From Breviolum minutum Mf 1.05b.01 (lineage: Eukaryota > Sar > Dinophyceae > Suessiales > Symbiodiniaceae), in NCBI GenBank assembly GCA_000507305.1, contig DF239265.1, positions 147,210 through 211,209 on the forward strand: a DNA stretch of 64,000 bases, given 5' to 3'. The notes beneath the pieces were generated by a model. The model saw nothing but the letters and a program-made list of their open reading frames with translations. It ran no database searches and was not told the origin of the DNA. The position numbers and the translations under genes are program-made. Below, in pieces: positions 47,444 to 58,968 of this stretch. The stretch's first letter is position 1, and each line of letters starts with the position of its first letter.

Positions 47444-49317
47444 TTATGCATCATTATGCCATGTTTCCACATGTTTCATCAATCGTTGAAGATCTTCCAG
47501 GTGGTCTCCAGCATCTGCTGAAAGTTCTGGCAGGAGCTTGTCCAGCATGCCTTAGCACTTGACTCCTGTCTTCAATGGGGAAAAATGGCAAAAAATCAGC
47601 CCACATAGGTACTGATACTACTGATTCTACCTGCAATCCAAACGCTGCCAAGCTGCAGTAAATCGCTTTTTTCCGGGAGATCCAACGATAGCGTCGCTTT
47701 GAAAGGAGATCTCCAACGAATTTGCCCAACTCCTGGCAATCCTCAGCTGAACCATACTCCAGCTCCAGGATCGAATCACTACCTTAGCACAAGTGACGAT
47801 GCTTTCGAGTGCAAGTAGTGATTCAGTGGCTGCCTTGAACCACCCAAATCTAAGATTCCAACCACCCAAATCTGTGAAGCCTCGAAGACTTTTGGCTTTA
47901 ACTTCTTTGGGCCCTTCAGGCATCGCCACTGCCAATAAGATAAGGCCAGAGATGATGCTGCACGTGGAGCCAAAGAGCCAAGGCAGCCATACAGGATCAG
48001 TGACAGCCAAATGCCCAGCCACCACGGGACCTACCAATCGACCCATGTTGGTGGCGAACTGCTGCTGAGCAAAAACACTGCCACGATTGGAAGCATTTGT
48101 GAAATTGGCCAAGATGGTCCCATTGCTGCCAGCACGGAGGGTTGTACCAACCCTTGCCAGACACATCACGATGATGGTCGGCCACGCACCTGGGATCAGG
48201 GCCATGATGATACTAAGGATTCCCTGCAAAAGGGATCCCAGCACTGCACAGCTCTTGAGACCCACAGATTTCTGAACAAAGCTAGTGATCCAAATGCTGG
48301 TGGCCAAGGTTGCAAGGGCCGACAGGACAAAAGTGAAACCCACATGAAGCGAATCAAAATGAAGCTTCGCATCCAGGAAGATGGCAGTCATTGATACCAA
48401 CACGCCAAAGTTGATGCCTCCAAAGAAACCCGAAAGTGACAATAATCTGAAGGCCATAGGGGTTGACATCGTACCACTTGAAGCACTTGTGACACTTGAA
48501 GCACTCGTTGTCTTGGGAGCGGCTTCAGCTGATGGTGCCCCATTCTTCTTCTCCTGGGCCCATTGAGGAGATTCAGGCAAATATATCCAACAAAGTCCTG
48601 CTGCCAGCAGAGATAGGAGACCATCCACTAGCACTGGAATCTCTAGGCCAAATTTAGACAAACCACCTCCAAGTCCAGGTCCAAAGGTCATTGCAAGGCT
48701 GGGAACTGCAGCAAGTTTTGACATGTAATCTGGCAAGACCATGGGAGAGCAAACATCACTCAAATAGACCTGGGCCGAATTTCCCACTGCTGCCCAAACA
48801 CCTGAGAAGGCCCGCCACCCCAAGAGTTCATAGTAGGTACCTGCATAGGCTTGCCCCAGATTTGCCACTCCAGCACCCAGAAGTGAAGCCAACAACACAC
48901 TACGTCGACCAATCTTATCTGAAAGTTGACCTAAAAGAGGTGCACAAAATGCCGAGGTGAAACTCCAAGAAGCCTCGGAGTTTCTGACATGGAGCAGCGG
49001 CCATGAGTATTCCCTCACGTTTCAGCAACTTTCTGAAATCAACCCAACCCCCTGTGACAGTTCAGACGCGGACATCCGGAAATCAATTGAAATCTTTAAG
49101 TCTTATGACATCAGGATTCAAGGCAATTATCTTTGGAATAGACACCAAGAAACATACAAATAGCCAACAGCTGCATTGTTGACGTGAAAGGATCTCGCAT
49201 AGTATGGCAGCGCTGGCGTGGAGATAGTGGCAGCTAAAGTGTCCATAAAGATGGTGATGAACACCATCCAAATGGCTGCTTGGGGAACTGAAAGACCAGT
49301 CTCCGGATGGAACTTGC
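47444..49317 (-). CDS. Major facilitator superfamily transporter
   Basis: Exon 49317-49154 holds the first membrane helix (WMVFITIFMDTLAATISTPA). An intron of 180 bp (GTTTCT...CCGAG) leads in frame to the main exon from 48973. Joined, the loop between helices 2 and 3 carries the MFS motif A, GQLSDKIGRRSVLL. Ten or so further hydrophobic helices follow to about residue 400, ending AVAMPEGPKE. A later exon about 47782-47631 (LELEYGSAEDCQELGKFVGD) and a last exon to the stop at 47444 (MLDKLLPELSADAGDHLEDL) seem to add a soluble C-terminal tail, but their junction phases are not settled. A proton-coupled drug or metabolite antiporter of the DHA1/TetA type is likely. The first codon was not identified; an upstream exon may lie at 49330-49590. 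Confidence 0.72.
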
Positions 49318-49668
49318 CTCAGCTTGCAAAAAAAATGGCCCCAAGTTTTGCAGGCCCTTCGTGAGCCCTTCCAGCCAAGTAACTTTCATTGTCGCTGTCA
49401 ACCACGAGCGCTTTGTCCATGGCTCTCCCGGTGCATTCGAAGGATGGTTGATGAGAAGAGGAATGCCGGGCTGGAGCAAACGAAATGCGAAGTCAACATC
49501 CAACCGTACAAAGGTACCAGAAACTGCTACGCTACCCGAACCTTCGACACTTGCTTTGCTACACTCACTAGCACAAGGGTGAAACATTCAAACAGACAAC
49601 ATGCAGCTCACAATGCACTACAATGCACTTCGCATCCTTTCTCAAAGCATCTCGGAGTCTCCTTTCAC

Positions 49669-52600
49669 CTACTCCTGGTTCCAAGAACACAGAGCAGCCA
49701 CTGCTACCCACAGAACCTCCTGTTCATCTGCATCCTGCACAGCATGGACATCCAAAAACTCTTTGATGTTTGACCTGCGAGGCTGGCCCATGGGAGATTC
49801 TCTCCATACTTGGGATGGTTTTGGATGAGACTTTCTGGAAGTTGAAGGGCAACAAGGGCAACAAGGTAACGGTATTCCAGAGTAAAAATCAAAAGCAACA
49901 CCAAAACCAAACACAACCATGTTCTAACGATTCTAACACTTACAGAAATCCCTTTTCGTTCTCCACCTCACCTGTAATTCTCAGAGATCTGACGCAGGTG
50001 GTCGTAGGAATCCTCAATCTCCTCGATCAAACGCTGGCTCAGCTTGCCTCCGCCGCCAATGCTTCGAATCCATTCGGAAACCTCACCAGCACCGGCATCG
50101 GGAGCATCACTGCCCAGCGCCACGGGTTTCGCCATCGGAGCATAGCCCATGGCCTCCTCGCCATGCTCGGCCTGAAAGGTCAGAGGGACATCAACCCACT
50201 TTTGGATAAAGATCAAAACTGATCATTAATCATTAGTGTCAGATTCCATGAAATGGTTAGTTTCATCTAAATTAACGAAGTGTCTGTTAAAAGTTAAAAG
50301 GCTAGCTCCAACACTCCAGCACCACTAGTTTGAAAGCAATGTTTCAGGTCCTACTTATCCCCAGACCCCAGGCCTTCATTAAAGTATTTTCCATAACTTG
50401 GAAGGCAGGGACATCCTCACCGTTCGGTGGCAGGAAGGAGATCACATCACCAGGGATAATCCGCATCAAGCATCCAGGCTGAATTTTCTCACCCCGAACC
50501 CAAGTGCCATTGGAAGACAAATCTCGAATCATCAGTACCGGCTCTCCAGCAGAACCATACTGCACGTGAAACTCTGCATGCCTCTTTGAAACATGTTGGG
50601 CCTTCAAAATGATGTCGTTCTGAGTTGCTCTGCCACACATCAAAGGAGCACCAGTGGCACAAACTTCGACTGATGGTGGCACACATGTCCCTTTGCCATG
50701 TCGAATCAGAAAGAAAACAACATCCCCATTTGACCTTTTCTGTTTGGGGACAGGAGGGCCAGATGGAGGTTTTGAATGATACACTTGAGGCTTGCTTTGC
50801 AGTGGTAAGGGAGGCCGTTGCCGCTGCCGTTCTGGTGGAGGCCTTTCTGGCGGCCTCTGTCTCTTTTGTCTCTCTTCTTGCTCCAGTCGCTCTGGATGCT
50901 TCACCTCCTCATCTTCAGCTTGATTTTCATCTCTGTCACGAAGCTTTTGAATTTGTGTCCACAAAAAGGCTGAAGGATTTCTTCTGTGCCGAAGGTCCAT
51001 GCCAATCAATTTCTGTTGTGCCGCTGGGGGCAATCGCCTCATGGCACGACAGGACTTAGCATCAATGCCATTGAGTCTTAGAAATCCTTCAACTGCAAGT
51101 ATCAAATGTTGACTTAACTCCTCCTCCACCTTCCTCTTTTTGATGGGTACCATGGGTAGCTCCTCAAATCTCTCAGGCTCCCTCTCACGCTTTGGAGGCT
51201 CAGGCGGCATAGGTGGCGCAGGTGGCTCGACCGCTCCACTTGGAGCATCAGGCAGGGCCTGCACCCCAACCACTGGAGCCCCTTCGGGCTCTGACACGCC
51301 TGGCATGGGTGGCGGGGCCATCGGTACAGTGGGCATGGATGGCATGGATGGCATAGATACCATTGGCCCCACAGGAGGCCCTAAGGTACCAGACCAAGCC
51401 ATGCCAACAAGAGACACTAAATGTCGTGATGGATTTCGTCCTCCTTGACCTATTTCATGATCATGGGCCAACACCGAGAGTTGGAGTTCTGCAGGTAGTT
51501 GATGCAAAGCTTCCCGTCCACCATCATCGATGTTGTGCCGTCGAAGGAAGGTTTCCACAACATCACTCTTCGGCGCCTCGCTCCACCAGGAGCCTTTTTC
51601 ATGACCCTGGGGTATAGCCGGCACAGCCCCTATGGCAGGCATGGGTGGAAGACCAGAACCAGCAGATGCACTAGAGACATTCGACTCCTTTACAGCACGG
51701 ATCCGAGACATGAGATATGCACTGGGATTGCGGCAGCGGCCATAGTCGCTCGCGGCATCTTCCCGCATGACGTGGTTCTGCTGCTCTGCGCGCAACTCCA
51801 AGAAAGAGCGCCGAGCATCCTCATCAAATTGAAACATCTGCAGAAATGCGTGCACCTCCCCACGGGCTGGCATCAAAGCATCCCCTTTCCCATGCCCTTT
51901 CCGATGGATGCGAGACATCAACACCGCTGAAGGCTTTTTTGCACCAGTAAGGTCTGCAGCAATGATATCCAATTGCCTTTCCAACGGCAGTTGTTGAAGT
52001 GCCATGGCAACCTCTGCGGAGATGTCATTTCGCGCAATAAATTCTGAGACCTTCTGCAGGTCCGCATCATGCTCGCCATGCTTAGGTCCTCGAATCAGGG
52101 TAAGGCACAGGCAATCATAGTTGCCCGATACCAATACTCAGAAATGAAAAGGAACCCTTTTTGTAAAAAGTATAGTGCTTCAATGATTTTCAATCCTGGA
52201 CAGAAAGCTTTCGGGATGGTCAGTTTCTTTCTAAAACAAAAGATCAGGTGAAATACTGGTACTCTACACGAAAACTCACCAACACTGCATGTTGAATTCC
52301 ATTTTCCCGCCCTGTCTCCACCTTGTAGAATCTCGCTGACCCGATCCATCAAGGCATCATAGGCAGCATCCGTTGACGTAGGGGTCAGTTCTGTGGAAAT
52401 CACCTGGAGTTGCTGTACTGGAGACAACTCCCAAAGAGATTGACACGCATCAGAATTGATGCAATGTTTTTCCAAAAAGGCCTCCACCGCAGCACGGGTC
52501 TCATCGGGAGGTGGTGGAGGTGGAGGTGGTGGTGGGCTTGTATTGGCCTCACTGGCCACCGTTGCCACACGATTCAGAGCAGGTTGACCTTGCTTCACTC

Positions 52601-52826
52601 GCTTAATGCGAGACAACAAAACCGCAGACGGATTCGTTGCACCGGTGATTTGTCTAGTCACTTCATTTTGTTGCTCCAGTGGCAACGACAGCAACGCAAA
52701 TGCCGCACTTTGATCGATACTGTACCGGATCAAAAACTCCTTCACGCTTTCAGAGGCTCCTTGGGTATCAAGAAGCTCATTCCTCTCGAGCATGCTGAGA
52801 GGACGTAGGCCGTCTCTCCATTGCAT
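49669..52826 (-). CDS. Six-repeat, FHA and SAM-like domain protein
   Basis: Exon 1 runs from ATG 52826 to donor GTGAGT after 52280 (182 codons + 1). Exon 2 starts at 52088 in matching phase and runs to about 50350. Last exons 50171-49972 and 49774-49669 join perfectly in phase 2 (GTGAGG...CGCAG) to stop TAG. Six copies of a repeat of about 55 residues share 'FL-x4-ID-x3-A-x3-L-x2-LP-x3-Q' and end in 'NPSA-x-L-x3-I' (for example TNPSAVLLSRI). Repeats 1-2 are in exon 1, separated by a polyproline run; 3-6 are in exon 2. Near residues 640-740 lies an FHA domain: CGRATQNDIIL, HVSKRHAEFHV and LSSNGTW, which binds phosphothreonine peptides. The tail (EVSEWIRSIGGGGKLSQRL) resembles a SAM domain. The junction between exon 2 and exon 3 is unresolved, so the SAM-like exons could be a separate short gene. 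Likely a nuclear scaffold; function unknown. Confidence 0.7.
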
Positions 52827-53003
52827 GCACCATGCCCACCAGCCGTAGCTGGTAAAACAAAACGCTATCGAGCCTTAACTCTGCAAGCGTAAACATTCCA
52901 TGAAAGCAAAAGGCATTTGTCAAACCATGGCACTCTAGACTCTAGATGTCAATGTCAACCAACGACACTATCAGGCAAATTAAATACGTATATTTAAATA
53001 TAT

Positions 53004-53020
53004 ATATATATATATATTGG
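53004..53020. repeat. (TA)n dinucleotide run
   Basis: Short TA repeat in the spacer between the FHA-protein gene and the nucleotidase gene. Confidence 0.85.
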
Positions 53021-53165
53021 CATTGATTGATTGAATAAATAACTTAAATAACGATGCTCCCATTGAAACACAGCCACTCCCCAAGCCCGAGCCCCGCAGG
53101 AATGTCTCATTTTTGTCCGCAACTTTGGCAAGGGATCAAGCAACGACGTAGCAACCAGCAAGACT

Positions 53166-54983
53166 TCATTGTGTCTCCGGGTCTTGACTCAAAGCCTCTG
53201 CAACAGGATCCTTCAAATGCAAAACTTCGTGAAGAACACCTATAGAGTAGTCTGCTGGATAGAAACGATGATCTGTGGAGTAGAACCTTAAATTCTGCAC
53301 ATCAGAGGTATAGAAATCCACATGCCTTTGCAAACACCGCGCAAACAAAGATGGTTGGGCTGTCTGTCCATTGTCTCTGGAAGTGCGAAAAATGGAACCA
53401 AAGTTCGGATTCAAAAGTCCATCTAAATGACTCCTCCAGTCTGCAGCCAAGTCTTCCAAGCTATTTAAAATCTGGTGATCCGCTTCTGAGTAGGATGCAC
53501 CATCATCAGGTCTGCTTGCAAACAAAAAAGTCTTTTGGCATTCACGGGCACAAAGAGTCAAGACCTGCAAGACTTTCCAAGCCTTCTGCCATTCTGAGCT
53601 CTTCTGAACGGAAATTTCATCACTTACTTCCCGAATAATCGCACCAGTGGTCCAACCATACAAACGACGTGCATCCACCAGGTCAGCAAACAATGAATCC
53701 CCAATGTAGATGATGTTCGATCCATCGAAGCCATCCTTTTGGTCGCCTTCACTGGCATCTCGGGAATCCCAACCCATCAAACGAACTAACTCACCCATTG
53801 AACCCTGGCAGTAGACTTCTTCTGCACTCAACGAGGTGATAGGTTTAAACTTGATCCTACCCGTACGTGTGGAGACCTCACGGAAGGGCCGGTTCCCCGT
53901 ATAGAAACTCGGCTTACCCGCCGAGACCACCACCACATCGAACCGGCTGCGCCAGTCTTCACCACACACATGAACCATGCCGCGATTCACGAAGCGAAAT
54001 GGTGAGTTGGACACCAACATCAACTTCTTCCCGGCGGCTCGGAATCGATCCAGCAATTGTAACAAGTGTTGGCCATCCGGCTCGATGTATGTCTCCAGGT
54101 TTTCAGAAACTGTTTCATGCAACTCACCCGACACATGAGCCTGGGTGATGGCAGCAAGGACATCGGTGACCACACTGCGTTTGTCAAAGGGAATATTCCG
54201 ATCACGGAACCACTGCACCACATCGGCCAGAAGACATGCTTCAGCGGTGCTGAACAAGTCATTTAAGGGTTTGAGACGTTTTTTGCGTTCTTCTGGAGGC
54301 AAGATGCCAGAACCAGTTTCACTCCGGTAGGTCCGTGCAACCACTTTGGGATCCACACGTTCACGGCCATAAAATGCAATAGAAACTCGATATCGCAAGG
54401 TCAACATGCAAATCCATGCTTTGTCCAAGTCAACTGCCAAACCCCGAATGGCAAACCTCGGGTCATATCCTGGAAGCTCATCTACCAACTCTATTGGGTA
54501 CTTGAATTTCGACACCAGCTGCTCTTTCGCAAGGTTGTAGATCAAATGCAAGATTGCTGGCTTGTAGCTGACCAAGGTATAGTCGTAGTCAAAGCCAACA
54601 ACTTTGGCAGACCCCAAGTCCACATAGGTGTTTGCATACACATGTTCTTCATTTCTGACATCATAGTCCCTAGGCCCTACGCTCTGATGTGGAGTTACAG
54701 AAGTTTCATTGGTCAGTATCAAATTTGCGTACCTTTCAGCTGCCTCAAGTAGGTGGTTAGTCTTTGCATTCTCAGGATGCCTTGGCAACACAAGACCCGT
54801 TTCAGGAACGGCCTGTCGCACCATCCCATTCTGAATTCGGCATCCCAACGCTGCTTGCGTCCGAGTCAACGAACACGGCTGCCGAATGAAAACACTGGGT
54901 GAAAACACTGTGCAGCTCCAGAGGCACACCAGCCCGATGCCACAGCAACGCATGGGCTTCGTGGTGCGCACATGGAAAGTCAT
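53166..54983 (-). CDS. 5'-nucleotidase domain-containing (NT5DC-type) HAD hydrolase, intronless
   Basis: 605 codons from ATG 54983 without an intron. HAD motif I is VVGFDYDYTLVSYKP at about residues 128-142; Asp132 is the nucleophile and Asp134 the acid/base. Motif II is LMLVSNSPF, and the metal-binding motif is IIYIGDSLFADL, followed by GWTTGAII. This order matches cytosolic purine 5'-nucleotidase-like NT5DC2/3 proteins, which dephosphorylate IMP/GMP or have unknown substrates. Residues 1-50 carry a hydrophobic signal-like stretch (CGIGLVCLWSCTVF) followed by FIRQP and a Ser/Thr/Arg-rich region, suggesting a plastid-type bipartite leader or a mitochondrial presequence. Length is within the family range. 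It is the first gene of the minus-strand block. Codons are GC3-rich compared with flanking DNA. Confidence 0.88.
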   Translation of the reverse strand: MTFHVRTTKPMRCCGIGLVCLWSCTVFSPSVFIRQPCSLTRTQAALGCRIQNGMVRQAVPETGLVLPRHPENAKTNHLLEAAERYANLILTNETSVTPHQSVGPRDYDVRNEEHVYANTYVDLGSAKVVGFDYDYTLVSYKPAILHLIYNLAKEQLVSKFKYPIELVDELPGYDPRFAIRGLAVDLDKAWICMLTLRYRVSIAFYGRERVDPKVVARTYRSETGSGILPPEERKKRLKPLNDLFSTAEACLLADVVQWFRDRNIPFDKRSVVTDVLAAITQAHVSGELHETVSENLETYIEPDGQHLLQLLDRFRAAGKKLMLVSNSPFRFVNRGMVHVCGEDWRSRFDVVVVSAGKPSFYTGNRPFREVSTRTGRIKFKPITSLSAEEVYCQGSMGELVRLMGWDSRDASEGDQKDGFDGSNIIYIGDSLFADLVDARRLYGWTTGAIIREVSDEISVQKSSEWQKAWKVLQVLTLCARECQKTFLFASRPDDGASYSEADHQILNSLEDLAADWRSHLDGLLNPNFGSIFRTSRDNGQTAQPSLFARCLQRHVDFYTSDVQNLRFYSTDHRFYPADYSIGVLHEVLHLKDPVAEALSQDPETQ

Positions 54984-54989
54984 CTCACT

Positions 54990-56456
54990 ACCTAGACGCC
55001 TAAGTTAAAGCTAATTTTTGCCTTGGCAACTTGCCGTTTTTCACCACTCATCTGTCAAGAAGTCGCGGCCCCAAGAAGCTGCGATCGTGTACATTTACAA
55101 CACGCAATTGTCATACTTAGATCAAATATCTAAAGTCAATCACACAAAGGTTGGGTAGCTGTGTTTTGCAAATCGCTACCTCAGCTAATTCCCTATCATA
55201 GCTTGCACTTGTGTTTTGCATTTGAATGTACAATTAAGGCGTCATGAAATTGCCTGTTCTTTTGAGCTGAAATGCATGTATCGTTTCCCAGGGCTTCTGA
55301 TGTTCAACACCAAATTGACACCGACTGAATTGCACTCTGCACAGTCTGCAAGTGATCCAACCATATCCAACCAAAGGGGTTTGACTCTGGCAAAAAGTTG
55401 TTGAACCTACTTGAATCAGTTAAACCCTCAAAAGGCCTTACTCTCAGAAACACGGTTCCAGAGGCATAAGTTTGATGATTTTATGTGGCATGTGAATGAT
55501 GAACGAATTTGGATGAAAATGATGAATGGTGTCAATGGTTAAAAAATACATATGAGGGCAAAGTCCGGCACATTCTTACGTACGCTCAATACACTTGGAA
55601 GTTTGCGCCCTTAACATGTTGCCTGCGCGGTGTTTTGTGCTCTTCCGCACCCCCTTCCACATCTATGATAAAGAAACCTTTATGGAGGTTGCAACTGGGA
55701 AGTCTCAAATACCAAGCCTTCAGATATTTATGTCCTATGTATTGCTGTTTCATTATCCTAGGACCCTAAGAACACACGATTCGGAACACTCTTGCGAGTC
55801 CTGTCCCTATCTGCATCACATTGCAAAACAACAGACAAGGTGAAACAAACTCAGGTGACTCAGGTGGCAGAACGAATGCCTGCAGAATCCTCCAGTGCCT
55901 TCGAAGCGCCACGCAAACACTTCCGAAAACTCCGGAAATCAATCGAAACGAAACCTTACGAATCCGGTTCAGACATGTTAAACGTATATCTTGCGAACCT
56001 GGCATCCACCCGAAAACCCTTTCCGGCTCAGTTCGTGCCCCAGCCCACCCCCCGACAACCGCTCTTGGGGGAAAAACTTTGCAACCTTCCCAAAATTTCT
56101 GGAACCGCATTCAAGCCTTCCAAAAATTTATCCGTACGCAACAGCACTCTCATTCCAGCACTTTGAAAACTATGCCCGATTGCAGCACGGTTTTGTCCCG
56201 GTTTTTTTGAACAAAATCGGCATGCAGTACGTGCGCCGGTTGCAAATCTGTTTCTCTTGGGCCCCAAGCTCTGAACACATTTCGTGGGAGCATTGGGAAT
56301 TTTTTGGCTCCTCGTGCCCTCCAATATTAAGACTCTATATTTCAAGAGTTATTTTTGTTTCCATGCAATGCCCCAATATCTGTAGGAAGCAGTGCTGGTG
56401 GAATCCCATTTGTGATGGCATCTCTTGTTGCAAACCAAAACACCGTCTAAAAAAAA
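54990..56456. other. Spacer upstream of the gene block
   Basis: No supported gene on either strand. Moderately GC-rich short frames at 55.8-56.2 kb overlap in several phases and show no domain. Confidence 0.5.
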
Positions 56457-56804
56457 TTACACCAGCGTAGACCCCAAACAGTTTACAGTAAGCAAATTTA
56501 GATTGAAACCTGTGATTTTGATTTCTGAAGATTTTTGCTTGAGATGCGGCCACACCAACCAACACCCACCCCCCACATGAAGGGAAACAACCAGAGACAA
56601 CGGGAGACAAGACCACTTCAGAGCCCAAGAAGGCGGCCACACCAACCAACACCCACCCCCCACATAAAGGGAGACAACCGGAGACAATGGGAGACAACGG
56701 GAGACAAGACTACTTCAGAGCCCAAGAAGCCAACCACACCAACCAACACCAAGGCGGCCAGATCTAATGTTGCATTAAGAACCCCAACAGTAAACTGTTT
56801 GGGG
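56457..56804. mobile_element. Inverted-repeat element, long copy
   Basis: The core runs from CCCCAAACAGTTTAC at 56472 to GTAAACTGTTTGGGG ending at 56804, exact inverted repeats of 15 bp. The shared upstream word ATTACACCAGCGTAG shows the element or its insertion site extends to about 56457. The interior contains a direct duplication of about 100 bp (CCAACACCCACCCCCCACAT… twice), absent from the second copy. No transposase is present, so it would be non-autonomous. Confidence 0.75.
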
Positions 56805-57834
56805 AATAGGACTTTGTGATAATTTTCCCGAACCATATACCCAGTGTTGCCTGCAAAGTTTGTTGCAAAGCGTTCGGGGCAGTGTTGCTCCTTTCGAGCT
56901 TGGCTGACACAACTCCCTGCCCCATGCCAACTTGGTTGACAAAAGGTCACTTTCTTCAATATTGGTTTGAATTCAAACAACACTGGCTTGTTCCTGGGTG
57001 CAATACAGTTGAATTTTTCGTCGCGGCAAGCGGACCGCCACATGCAACAGTTCAGGCGACCAATGATATGACCCTGAAAACAGACAAAAAAATAATGATG
57101 AAAAAACAAAATTAACTAAAGATGAACATGAACATGAAATTGAAAATACCAGTAACAATGAATGTAAAAAAAAAATCAAATCACAAAAATGAACATGAGG
57201 ATGAGGCCACTTACGGTGTTTTTTGCTGTTGGTGCGCAAGGCATGTAAAGCACATGTTTACCCAATGAGGCTGTTGATTCTAGACAACATACATGTAGCA
57301 CACGAAAACTTGCAAGAGGCGCATGCTACTTTTTGAACAAACGACATGGTCCTTCGACCAATTTTATTTTGGACCAAGTTTTCTGGTATGCATTTACATA
57401 TATGTATATAAAATTTCGGCATGTATGGAACAATGCGCGGATAACGCCCAAACCTGAAGAACAAACATGGATTTCGGAGTGGCACGTGCCTGGAAAAGCA
57501 TGTCCATCTGATTACTGAGAATTTGATGCATGACAAATCCTTTGCAACAACCATGCCGATATGGATCATTATCATTATGGATCGATATTTTTGACTTTTC
57601 CACGGCGTACATCAAAGAACGGCGATACTCCGTGATCCCCCTGTGAATTCAGGTGTGCCTTGGCCCTCCCCCATTCTATAATTATAAATCCTTGGGGTAC
57701 GGCCACCCCCTGTACGGCCACCCCCTCAAACCAACCTCTATAGAATTGAGGTGCACATGTTTTTGTGACACCATGTTCCCTATCAAATAGTGGCCCATGA
57801 GTGTACGTTAAGCACTTTTTTAATAGACCTCTAA

Positions 57835-58085
57835 TTACACCAGCGTAGGCCCCAAACAGTTTACAGTAAGCAAATTTAGATTGAAACCTGTGATTTTGAT
57901 TTCTGAAGATTTTTGCTCTAGATGCGGCCACACCAACCAACACCCACCCCCCACATGAAGGGAGACAACCAGAGACAACGGGAGACAAGACCACTTCAGA
58001 GCCCAAGAAGCCGACCACACCAACCAACACCAAGGCGGCCAGATCTAATGTTGCATTAAGAATCCCAACAGTAAACTGTTTGGGG
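57835..58085. mobile_element. Inverted-repeat element, short copy
   Basis: About 236-250 bp, same orientation as the copy at 56.5-56.8 kb and nearly identical to it outside the internal duplication. It has the same 15-bp ends (CCCCAAACAGTTTAC at 57850, GTAAACTGTTTGGGG ending 58085) and the same ATTACACCAGCGTAG lead. High identity implies recent activity or segmental duplication. Confidence 0.75.
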
Positions 58086-58968
58086 AAAAATTTGAAACGC
58101 ACACGCTGCGAAAGAAAACAAGTATTGCAACAACGGTGCAGCCACCAAACCTGTTACGGCGCCGGGGGGGGGGACTTACAATCACTTGGAAAGATTGAAT
58201 TGAAACTCAAAACGCATATATGATTGTATGGAGAAAACGATTGGGGTCGCGGAATTCCAAAACTTCAACACGGAAAGCCAAAACTAAAACCGTGACCATT
58301 GCTTACACGCAAGCATTGAAATATTTCAGTCTCGTAAATATGGCAAATGATCTGCGCGGGCCCGCATGAACACCGATGCCTACCCGCATCCGTTCCACTG
58401 CCAATTTAATGCCCCGGCGGTTACAACCCGATGCACAAACGCGTTGTCCTGATAGAACTGATCTATGTTTGGGAGCATGGGGTGAGTTCCCATGATTTCC
58501 AAAGAATACCTTGTTGCAAAAATGCGGCACTGTCACAATAAGTAGAAAAGTTAGCGCCACCCGCGTATATCCCCGAGAACCACACCGACATTTAAAGGCA
58601 TTTTGTCCACTTGTTGCATGGACATGGGCCCCTGAAATTTCCAAGCGAAGTCTTTACTGTTTCTGTCAATTCGGCTCGCCGAGGGGCATTGGGGTTGATT
58701 GGACTTCGCTTCTATTTTACATTTCATAATCATAATACTGATGTGATGGGCTAGCATCAAGCCTGTGCATTTTTACGCGTATTTTTGCCGCAGAACCATT
58801 GCTGATGAAACATAATTTCATGATTGAAGGCGTGGGGGTATCGCCCAGCATTCTTTGAAAAGATTTTGAAAACCCGTTCTGCGGGAACCTGTGCTATCAT
58901 CTGTGTTATTTTTTTGGAAGGTTTGATGGATTTGATTTGATTCCATATGCTTTGACCTCGGCGATAAC
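58086..58968. other. Spacer between repeat elements
   Basis: No supported gene. It contains a G9 run near 58165-58173. Confidence 0.45.

Noticed and set aside
51140..51930. Plus-strand frames of over 100 codons inside the FHA gene
   Set aside because: Antisense shadows of a GC-rich coding exon with a recognised domain.
56457..56697. Minus-strand hydrophobic frame over the inverted-repeat element
   Set aside because: It occurs only in the element copies, changes with the internal duplication and has no start context. It is element sequence, not a gene.
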